Source: Caldilinea sp. CFX5 (GTDB taxonomy: Bacteria > Chloroflexota > Anaerolineae > Caldilineales > Caldilineaceae). Taken from it: a stretch of 26,288 bases of DNA. The stretch lies in the NCBI GenBank assembly GCA_021405325.1, contig QWII01000129.1, positions 1 to 26,288 on the forward strand, in the 5' to 3' direction. Both the position numbers and the translations under genes were made by a program. Shown in pieces: positions 16,248-23,759 of this stretch (the first letter of the stretch is position 1; each line of letters opens with the position of its first letter). The notes beneath the pieces are model-generated. The model was not told the DNA's origin. It was given only the letters and a program-made list of their open reading frames with translations, and ran no database searches.

Positions 16248-17924
16248 TTACCCGGCCGGAATTACCGGTAGCAGAATGTGCGACGGATAGAGCCGTGAAT
16301 GGTAGACCGTCTGCACCGCCGGTCGCAAATCGCTATCCACCCCATAGGGATGCCCTGTATTCGGGTTGCGGTCAAAGCGGGGGAAGTTGGAGGAAGAGAT
16401 CTCCAACCGAATGCGATGACCCTGCCGGAAGACATTGCCAGTGACGCCGACATCGATGGTATACTCGTAGACCTTATTCGCTTCCAGCAGCTTGGGTTGG
16501 TCAAAGCCTTCCCGATAGCGGGCGCGGATGATGCCGTCGCAGAGGTTTTTGGCATAGCCGGTGGGCGAGACATCGACCAGCTTGGCCGTCCAGTCGGTGT
16601 CAGGACCATCGGTGGCGGCATAGAGGACGACGCTGATCGGGCCGGTCACTTCCAGGTCAGCGGGCAAGGGCGCGCTGGTATAGCAGAGGACATCGCCGCG
16701 CATCTCCACATTGGTTTGATCATACGGCCCCCACGGGATGATATGGGGCGAACAGCAGTTGTTGCCGCCCATGGTCTGCACCGGATACATTGGGTCAAAG
16801 ATGAAATGATCGGTTGTTTCGTCCCCCGGTTCGGTTGGCGATAGGGCGCCATCGCCCCGCAGCGTATTGGCATGACCGGCGCTGTGCAAATACCACTTTT
16901 GCCAGTCGGTGCGCGCCAGCGGCCATTCGTGTTCGTCGCGCCACTTATTGACGCCCATGATAAAGAGGCGCAGCGGCGGTTCCTCGACAATGCCGTTGTC
17001 CACACCTTTGAGCCAATAGTCAAACCAGCGCAATTCCAGCGCTTCCAGATCAACCAGCGAATGGGCGCCAAAGTCAATATCGCCGGTGCGGGGCGACGTA
17101 CTCAACGCATGGGGCCACGGCCCGACGATCAACTTGCTCTGGCGCGCCGCCGGTGTACGGCCATGTTGGCGGAGGCCGTTGAAGTTGATAAAGGTGTGCT
17201 GGGCGTAGAGATCATACCAACCGCCCATGTTGAAGGCGGGCGCGGCAATTTCACCCCAGCGCTTTTCATCGTTGATGGCGTCCCAGTAATCATCGTAGGC
17301 GGGATGGGCGATCCAATCTTTCCAGAAGGGCAGGTTGCGGCCCGCCAATTCATCCATCTTCACCATTGGCAGTTTGCGTAGCGCTTCGGTCCAGTTGTGG
17401 AAGTCAATGCTTTGGCCGGTATGACCATTGGTGCGCATCCCCCAGGTCATCAACACATTGAGTTGAAAGGCGCCGCCGGGGTAGACCAGCCCGGTGAAAT
17501 AGTCGCAGCAGATCACCCGTGGCGCCATACAGGTCAAATATTGGCTGCGCTGGGGTGCGCTCTGCCACTGGACTGCGCCGACATAGGAGCCGCCGGCCAT
17601 ACCGATCTTGCCGTTGCTCCACGGTTGCCGCCCGATCCATTCCTGGGTGTCGTAGCCATCTTCGCCCTCGCGGAAGGGGTAATAGTCGCCGTCCGAATCC
17701 CAGCGCCCGCGACAATCTTGTAGCACACAAGCATAGCCGACATTCGCCAGCCGCCGCGCCTTTTCGATCATGGCGTCCATGTTGTTACTGTAGGGCGTGC
17801 GCATCAAAACCGTGGGAAAGGGGCCGGTCGCCTGCGGTAGGTAGATGTCTGCGGAGAGATTGACGCCATCACGCATAGGGACTTTGACATCGAGTTGCAT
17901 GGTTACGGTGTAGTTGGTGGTCAT
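16248..17924 (-). CDS. CocE/NonD family hydrolase (peptidase S15-like)
   Basis: A 558-residue alpha/beta hydrolase of the X-Pro dipeptidyl-peptidase/cocaine esterase group. The N-terminal KVPMRDGVNLSADIYLP is diagnostic. The oxyanion region is PTVLMRTPYS, the nucleophile Ser113 lies in MAGGSYVGAVQW, and a C-terminal jelly-roll-like domain includes FRQGHRIRLEISSSNFPRFD, the usual ending for this family. No signal peptide is seen, so it is cytoplasmic. Members cleave esters or amides with broad scope; the true substrate is unknown. AAAGGAG seven bases before the ATG at 17924 fixes the start. The C45-type gene lies upstream on the same strand, separated by a large inverted repeat. Confidence 0.9.
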   Translation of the reverse strand: MTTNYTVTMQLDVKVPMRDGVNLSADIYLPQATGPFPTVLMRTPYSNNMDAMIEKARRLANVGYACVLQDCRGRWDSDGDYYPFREGEDGYDTQEWIGRQPWSNGKIGMAGGSYVGAVQWQSAPQRSQYLTCMAPRVICCDYFTGLVYPGGAFQLNVLMTWGMRTNGHTGQSIDFHNWTEALRKLPMVKMDELAGRNLPFWKDWIAHPAYDDYWDAINDEKRWGEIAAPAFNMGGWYDLYAQHTFINFNGLRQHGRTPAARQSKLIVGPWPHALSTSPRTGDIDFGAHSLVDLEALELRWFDYWLKGVDNGIVEEPPLRLFIMGVNKWRDEHEWPLARTDWQKWYLHSAGHANTLRGDGALSPTEPGDETTDHFIFDPMYPVQTMGGNNCCSPHIIPWGPYDQTNVEMRGDVLCYTSAPLPADLEVTGPISVVLYAATDGPDTDWTAKLVDVSPTGYAKNLCDGIIRARYREGFDQPKLLEANKVYEYTIDVGVTGNVFRQGHRIRLEISSSNFPRFDRNPNTGHPYGVDSDLRPAVQTVYHSRLYPSHILLPVIPAG

Positions 17925-17950
17925 GATTTGCTCCTTTTATGGGTGGGGAA

Positions 17951-18020
17951 CAGACGCGGATTCAGGCGCCGCGGATCCGCTTTTCGAAAAATAAAATCCG
18001 CGCTCCTGAATCCGCGTCTG
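17951..18020. repeat. Long imperfect inverted repeat between the C45-type and CocE genes
   Basis: The left arm at 17951-17976 and right arm at 17996-18020 match over about 25 bases with a short mismatched patch (left CAGACGCGGATTCAGGCGCC, right arm ending CCTGAATCCGCGTCTG). The 19-base spacer contains TTTTCGAAAA. The element begins 3 bp after the C45-type stop, so it may act as its terminator, or be a REP-like element. Confidence 0.7.
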
Positions 18021-18023
18021 TAA

Positions 18024-19055
18024 TCACACTTCATACGCCGTCCACGTCCCCAGGCAGCCATGCCCCCGGCGCACATGGAACAACCGTTGCGCCGGCTCGG
18101 CAATATAGCCGGAGATCGAGTGCATGTTGACGGCGCCGTGGCGACAGATGGCCGCCGGTTCTCCTTCGTGGTCGGCCAATAGCGTCTTGATGGTTTCGAC
18201 ATCGAGCCGCCCCCAGTGGGCCTGTAGCAAGGAACGCATCCGATCCAAGCGCGGGCAGGAATCGGGTAAGGAATTGGTTTCATGCGGGGCAAAGGGGGCG
18301 GTGAGATAGTGGTTGGCGTGGACAATCCGGTCAGGATGCATGTCAGTGAAGCGGGCAATTCCCTCCGGGCGCACTTCCACATCGGCGATCTGGCCCGCAC
18401 CATCACAAAGGACGACATTGGCGGCGGAACAGGTGCGGTGGCGGTGCAGCAAGTCGATACAACCGGCAACAGTCCGCTGCTCTAGCATCAATCGTTTGAG
18501 CGGATAGTGGGGCAGGCCGGGTTGCCAGGGACAATCGTAGAGGGCGTTGGCGAAGTGGGCCACACCATGTTCATTCATGCCCGTGTAGCCCAGTTGACCG
18601 GCAAAGGTGAACATCAACGCCCGTGGTCGGCCATCATTAGGTTTGACGCGTAACAGTAGCGCCACATCGGCATACTCCGCTTCCAGATCCTGGTTTTGCC
18701 CGGCGAGGGTCTGGCCGTTCGCGGTGGCTGAACCGGTAATGGCAAAGGCGGTGCAGCCGCCCTCCGGCACTTTTCCAGCTTCGGCCCTGGCTTGACAGAG
18801 TACCGCTTCTTCAAAGGAGATAGCCGCCCCTGCCGCCAGACCACGCACCTCGTCGACAAAAGCGGTACTGAGTGCTTTCATGTAGGGCAACAAGGTCAAG
18901 GCATTGCGACAGAGAACATCACGTGTCTTGCCGGTCAACCGCTCGGTCAGGCGCAGATAGCGTTCAATCAGCGGGGCGGCCTGGGCGCCATGTTGGTAGC
19001 CCATTTCGTAGGCGCTGCCGGCCACTTCGAGTAAGGGAAAGGTATGACCAATCAT
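18024..19055 (-). CDS. C45 family autoproteolytic acyltransferase/hydrolase (AAT-like)
   Basis: A protein of 343 residues related to acyl-CoA:6-aminopenicillanate acyltransferase, an Ntn hydrolase that cuts itself to expose an N-terminal cysteine. The predicted nucleophile is Cys101 in PEGGCTAFAITG, followed by QTLAGQNQDL and later MNEHGVAHFANALY and VVLCDGAGQIADVEV, all typical of the family. Cleavage before Cys101 would give an alpha chain of about 100 and a beta chain of about 243 residues. The natural substrates of bacterial members are mostly unknown N-acyl amides or peptides. I prefer the ATG at 19055; a TTG two codons upstream (19061) is nearer to the AAAGGA site. Confidence 0.87.
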   Translation of the reverse strand: MIGHTFPLLEVAGSAYEMGYQHGAQAAPLIERYLRLTERLTGKTRDVLCRNALTLLPYMKALSTAFVDEVRGLAAGAAISFEEAVLCQARAEAGKVPEGGCTAFAITGSATANGQTLAGQNQDLEAEYADVALLLRVKPNDGRPRALMFTFAGQLGYTGMNEHGVAHFANALYDCPWQPGLPHYPLKRLMLEQRTVAGCIDLLHRHRTCSAANVVLCDGAGQIADVEVRPEGIARFTDMHPDRIVHANHYLTAPFAPHETNSLPDSCPRLDRMRSLLQAHWGRLDVETIKTLLADHEGEPAAICRHGAVNMHSISGYIAEPAQRLFHVRRGHGCLGTWTAYEV

Positions 19056-19130
19056 TAGCAAACCATCCTTTCTTTTTGGGGTAGGTCGGCTTCGTGTTGA
19101 GGAAAGAGCTATCTATGCTAAACCCTTCTG

Positions 19131-19865
19131 TTATTTTATACCAGGGTGCAGTGCTGACAAAAAAGCTTCGACACAAACCGATTCATAGCATTGGATCCTA
19201 GGCAAGGGCTGGGTCAGATCCAATCCTTTCGGCAGCAGTTCAAGACTTTCCTTGACAACAGCTTTGCCCACTGGGGTGACGCATAGCTCTACCCATTTAC
19301 CGGCTGGGATGACGGACGTTTCCTCATAGTCGCCATAAGAATAGACCGCTTTTAACCGCGTCCGCAGCATCTTCCAAACATACGCCGGCAAGGCAGCTTC
19401 GTTTGCCTGCGGCTGCAATGACCGCGGCCAAAAGAGCCGATTGATCTGATAATCAAAGACCCGCTGCAACATCCCCGTCGCCGTCACTGGCGTCGGCGCC
19501 CATTTGTTCGCCGGCCAGACATCGAGCCACGACCAGGCATCCCACAACTTGGGCGTTGTCAGCGGCAGGGGACCATTGCCGGTGCAGATGCTATCCCCCT
19601 CTGCACCAACAAAGGCAAAATGTTGCGGATAATCAAAGAAGTCGCCGCCACGGGCGCGCAGACTGTCATAAAAGGCGGTGGTCAGCGCCAGTAAGGCATA
19701 ACTGGTCTGGTAGACGCCGGCTTCCAGCGTCGGCGACACCACGCCCACCCGATCCAGTTCATGGTAATCGGGGCAGAAGTCGGCAAAGGCGATTGGCGCT
19801 GCGCCGGTTGGGCTGTGGCGGAAAAATTGAAAGTCGGCGCTAGATAAGCGTGTACTGGTGTGCAT
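19131..19865 (-). CDS. Hypothetical protein, 244 residues
   Basis: I do not recognise this protein. It starts at the ATG at 19865 (MHTSTRLSSADFQFF). It has no signal peptide or clear membrane helix and is rich in aromatic residues, with several Tyr, Phe and Trp clusters (DYHELDRVGVV, WDAWSWLDVWPANKW, INRLFWPRSLQ). Codon use and frame length fit the neighbouring genes, and its shadows in other frames are shorter. It is separated by 75 bp from the C45-type gene downstream; about 300 bp upstream lies the GSI-alpha glutamine synthetase. A function cannot be proposed. Confidence 0.7.
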   Translation of the reverse strand: MHTSTRLSSADFQFFRHSPTGAAPIAFADFCPDYHELDRVGVVSPTLEAGVYQTSYALLALTTAFYDSLRARGGDFFDYPQHFAFVGAEGDSICTGNGPLPLTTPKLWDAWSWLDVWPANKWAPTPVTATGMLQRVFDYQINRLFWPRSLQPQANEAALPAYVWKMLRTRLKAVYSYGDYEETSVIPAGKWVELCVTPVGKAVVKESLELLPKGLDLTQPLPRIQCYESVCVEAFLSALHPGIK

Positions 19866-19951
19866 TGCGCTCCCTTATAGATGGGTTGCCAATCGAACAC
19901 AAGGTTCGATCCAACGCTTCTAAATCAGCTAAGGCCGTTGCAAGAAATAAA

Positions 19952-19976
19952 TCCCGTAGGGGACGCCCCTACGGGA
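19952..19976. terminator. 11-bp perfect hairpin downstream of the GSI-alpha gene
   Basis: TCCCGTAGGGG (19952-19962), loop ACG, CCCCTACGGGA (19966-19976). It lies between the GSI-alpha stop (20163) and the hypothetical gene (start 19865), 186 bp from the first. AT-rich bases on the downstream side on the - strand fit a terminator, though a classic T-run is lacking. The rest of 19866-20162 holds a small array of CACGNAN words next to the stop and one doubtful 45-codon frame. Confidence 0.55.
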
Positions 19977-20142
19977 AGGAATTTTATTCTTTGGCATGGT
20001 CTAACTGGGCATCTTGTCGTTGATCAACTCATCGATCACGCCCTGCCCCACTTTTCCGTCCCCTCCTTGCACTTGCCCAACAGCAACATCGGTTGACGCC
20101 GGTGAGTGGCGACGGCATCCACCGACACAAAGGGCCATGGTT

Positions 20143-20164
20143 CACGCAACACGAATCACGCATC
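20143..20164. repeat. CACGNAN heptamer array abutting the GSI-alpha stop
   Basis: CACGCAA, CACGAAT, CACGCAT in direct succession, touching the stop codon of the GSI-alpha gene. The same CACGCAA word recurs three times in tandem at 25612-25632 inside the molybdopterin oxidoreductase gene. Confidence 0.65.
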
Positions 20165-21509
20165 AATAGCGCGTCAAATAGCGATCCAGCTCCCACTGGC
20201 TGACATAGAGCCGGTATTCGTTCCACTCCTGGCTCTTGGCTTCGACATAGCGTTCGTAGACATGTTGGCCCATGGCCGCCTGGATGACTTCGTCCGCTTG
20301 CAATTCTTCGAGCGCTTGGCCTAGATCACCCGGTAGGGTGTCCAAACCGGCGCGCACGCCATCGACATGGTAGAGATCCTCTTCGGCGGGTGGCGGCGGG
20401 ATCAGCCGTTTTTCAATGCCATCCAAGCCGGCAGCCAGCATGACCGCAAAGGCCAGGTAGGGGTTGGCGCTGGGATCGGGGCAGCGCAATTCGCAGCGGG
20501 TACTCTTATAGCGACCACGGGAGGCGCGCGGAATGCGGATCAAGGCGCTGCGGTTCGTGCGGCCCCACGAGATGTAAACCGGCGCTTCATAGCCCGGCAC
20601 CAGCCGTTTATAGCTGTTGACCAGCGGCGCAATGATCGGCGCCAACGCACGAGCGTGGAGCAACTGACCGGCGATGAATTGCAGCGCCGTCTCGCTCAGG
20701 CCATACTCATTGTCCGGGTCATACATCACGGTGTCCTTCGTTTTGGCTGACCAGAGACTCTGATGGACATGCATGCCGGAGCCGGCGATGCCGGCAATCG
20801 GCTTGGGCATAAAAGTACAATGCAAGTTATTCTTCTGCGCTACCGCTTTCAGCGTCACGCGAAAGGTCATGGCATTGTCCGCCGTAGCCAGCGCCGGCCC
20901 ATAGCCAAAATCAATCTCATTCTGCCCCACCGCGACCTCATGGTGCGACGCTTCCACACGAATGCCTAACGCCTGTAAGGCATCCACCATCTGTCGGCGC
21001 ACGTTGTTCGCCTGGTCGGTGCTGACATCAAAGTAGGCGGCATGGTCATGCGGTTCGAGCGGCAGCAATGAACCGTCGGCGTGACGCTTGAAGAGGAAAA
21101 ATTCCAACTCCGGGCCAACTTCGTAGGTGAAGCCCATATCGGCGGCGCGTTGTAATTGCCGCTTCAGAATGTTGCGCGGATCGCCGGCGAAAGGGTCGCC
21201 ATCGGGCGTGTAGACATCGCAGATCACACGGGCCGTCGAGAGATCCATATCCCAGGGAACAACGGCGAAGGTATTGAGATCCGGCCCTAGATACATATCG
21301 CTTTCGGCGATGCGCGCAAAGCCTTCTACCGAACTGCCGTCAAACCAAACGCCATGTGCAATGGCGTCATCCCAGTGGCTAATCGGGATGGTGACGTGCT
21401 TCGCCACCCCCATAATATCGGAAAATTGTAGACGGATAAAGCGAATGTCATTGCGCTTGATCAGTTCATCCACCCGTTCAAGTTGCTCTGTGGTATAGGC
21501 GACAGCCAT
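20163..21509 (-). CDS. glnA: Glutamine synthetase type I, alpha-type (feedback-inhibited)
   Basis: A 448-residue class I glutamine synthetase, which makes glutamine from glutamate, ammonia and ATP as a dodecamer. The ATG at 21509 is used because AGGAGA stands eight bases upstream; an ATG at 21533 has no such site. Shared landmarks are FDGSSVEGF, EVGPELEFFLF, GSGMHVHQSLW, NSYKRLVPGYEAP (flap Glu) and the RCPDPSANPYLAF block. Length and the C-terminal WELDRYLTRY match Firmicutes GSI-alpha. Arg66 in GFARIAESD is the counterpart of B. subtilis Arg62, needed for glutamine feedback inhibition and for its interplay with GlnR/TnrA. The adenylylation loop of GSI-beta is absent. The second glutamine synthetase lies upstream on the same strand, separated by a terminator, so each is expressed on its own. 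Confidence 0.95.
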   Translation of the reverse strand: MAVAYTTEQLERVDELIKRNDIRFIRLQFSDIMGVAKHVTIPISHWDDAIAHGVWFDGSSVEGFARIAESDMYLGPDLNTFAVVPWDMDLSTARVICDVYTPDGDPFAGDPRNILKRQLQRAADMGFTYEVGPELEFFLFKRHADGSLLPLEPHDHAAYFDVSTDQANNVRRQMVDALQALGIRVEASHHEVAVGQNEIDFGYGPALATADNAMTFRVTLKAVAQKNNLHCTFMPKPIAGIAGSGMHVHQSLWSAKTKDTVMYDPDNEYGLSETALQFIAGQLLHARALAPIIAPLVNSYKRLVPGYEAPVYISWGRTNRSALIRIPRASRGRYKSTRCELRCPDPSANPYLAFAVMLAAGLDGIEKRLIPPPPAEEDLYHVDGVRAGLDTLPGDLGQALEELQADEVIQAAMGQHVYERYVEAKSQEWNEYRLYVSQWELDRYLTRY

Positions 21510-21548
21510 GCTGTTTCTCCTGTTCGTGCTCATACTTAGGCATTAGAT

Positions 21549-21614
21549 GATATTGGGTATTAGGTATCATTGGTAAACTTTACAGCGAATCTCCAATAGC
21601 TAATACCGAATATC
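21549..21614. repeat. Imperfect inverted repeat in the glutamine synthetase intergenic gap
   Basis: Left arm 21549-21573 (GATATTGGGTATTAGGTAT then CATTGG) and right arm 21593-21614 (CCAATAGCTAATACCGAATATC) pair with two mismatches and a three-base bulge. It lies 40 bp upstream of the GSI-alpha start, in what would be that gene's leader or promoter. This is the first element in the 480-bp gap 21510-21989. Confidence 0.65.
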
Positions 21615-21697
21615 GATTATCCTGGTATCTTGTCACGCCGAATAAGAATTTATCAATCACGATGTAACGCAGACAGTATCAGTAGAGCGCAACGTAC

Positions 21698-21735
21698 GAC
21701 TCTGGACTACGCGACTACATGACTGCGGACTACTG
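21698..21735. repeat. GACTACNN-type degenerate tandem words
   Basis: GACTCTG, GACTACGC, GACTACAT, GACTGCG, GACTACTG in direct succession, period 7-8 bp. It lies in the gap between the two glutamine synthetase genes with no coding potential. Confidence 0.6.
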
Positions 21736-21758
21736 AGTATATCACAAACAGACCGGAT

Positions 21759-21813
21759 AAAAAAGAGGTGATAAGCGCGTCTCCGGTACGCTACGCGCTT
21801 ACCACCCTTTTTT
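21759..21813. terminator. Bidirectional intrinsic terminator between the glutamine synthetases
   Basis: A hairpin with GGTGATAAGCGCGT (21767-21780) pairing with ACGCGCTTACCACC (21793-21806), one mismatch, flanked by A6 on the left and T6 on the right. On the - strand it ends the GSI-beta-like transcript about 180 bp after its stop and separates it from the GSI-alpha gene. Confidence 0.8.
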
Positions 21814-21870
21814 CTCAGGAAGCAGGGACAGCGCCGTCACCTGATATGGAATGTTGCAATACAAGAGCCA

Positions 21871-21985
21871 GTAAGACAGTAAGACAGTGAGACAGTGAGA
21901 CAGTGAGACAGCCTGACAGCCTGACAGCACTAACTGTCCCACTGATGTACTGACCTACTGTCTTACTGACCTACTGTCCCACTAC
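21871..21985. repeat. Octamer array (GTAAGACA/GTGAGACA/GCCTGACA) with an inverted partner
   Basis: From 21871 to 21926 seven octamers follow in phase: two GTAAGACA, three GTGAGACA, two GCCTGACA. From about 21934 to 21985 the complementary words appear (TGTCCCACTG, CTGTCTTACTG, TGTCCCACTACTG), so the whole can fold back as one long imperfect hairpin. It ends 5 bp before the GSI-beta-like stop codon. Confidence 0.8.
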
Positions 21986-21989
21986 TGAA

Positions 21990-23405
<1,416 letters not shown>

Positions 23406-23462
23406 ACGATTTTCCTCCGGTTCACGTTGGATTGGGATTATGGAAATTAGATAATGGTTTGG

Positions 23463-23503
23463 CACAAAACCCTATCTAAAAAAAGCGATAGATCAGTTTT
23501 GTG
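23463..23503 (-). promoter_or_regulatory. Two-tier hairpin in the leader of the GSI-beta-like gene
   Basis: Read on the - strand: CACAAAAC (23503-23496), CTATC (23491-23487), a T-rich loop, GATAG (23476-23472), GTTTTGTG (23470-23463). Both stems are perfect. It ends 58 bp before the start codon. I could not match it to the known glutamine riboswitches. Confidence 0.45.
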
Positions 23504-23589
23504 AAATCGTACACTAGCACTTCCCGCTTAGTGTAAAAGAATTGTTGTCATGAAACTATCGGCAACTTTGCTAAAGGTTGCGTTCTGCA

Positions 23590-23608
23590 ATTGTGCAATC
23601 TGCACAAT
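23590..23608. promoter_or_regulatory. Perfect 19-bp dyad, operator candidate
   Basis: ATTGTGCA, spacer ATC, TGCACAAT. It lies in the 354-bp divergent region between the GSI-beta-like gene and the molybdopterin oxidoreductase gene, 37 bp before the -35 box of the latter. It looks like a site for a dimeric repressor or activator; it does not fit the B. subtilis GlnR consensus spacing. Confidence 0.55.
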
Positions 23609-23644
23609 CAACCTGCAGCAATAGTGCCTAAAGATAGAGATAAA

Positions 23645-23675
23645 TTGACATTTTACTGTCAAAGTACGCTATAAT
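23645..23675 (+). promoter_or_regulatory. Near-consensus promoter with an embedded dyad, molybdopterin oxidoreductase gene
   Basis: TTGACA (23645-23650) and TATAAT (23670-23675) are both perfect consensus hexamers, but the spacer is 19 bp, longer than the ideal 17. The -35 hexamer is one arm of a perfect dyad, TTGACA-N6-TGTCAA (23645-23662), so a regulator bound there would cover or reposition polymerase contacts. Transcription would start near 23682, leaving a leader of about 78 bases. Confidence 0.65.
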
Positions 23676-23759
23676 TGACTTTAACTGCCTGATAGATTGG
23701 GTAAGTTGCTGGTTACATCAACTGCGGGTGGGCCGCCTATAGATCATAATGAGGTTTTT

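Noticed and set aside
20001..20138. A 45-codon frame on the - strand ending in GVIDELINDKMPS, downstream of the GSI-alpha gene
   Set aside because: The tail looks protein-like, but the first half is rich in Cys and Arg in a way typical of chance frames, and I recognise no family. It could be a gene remnant, so it is not listed as a feature.
23590..23608. GlnR/TnrA binding site at the glutamine synthetase promoter
   Set aside because: The B. subtilis-type consensus TGTNA-N7-TNACA needs 17 bp; this dyad has a different spacing and inner sequence.
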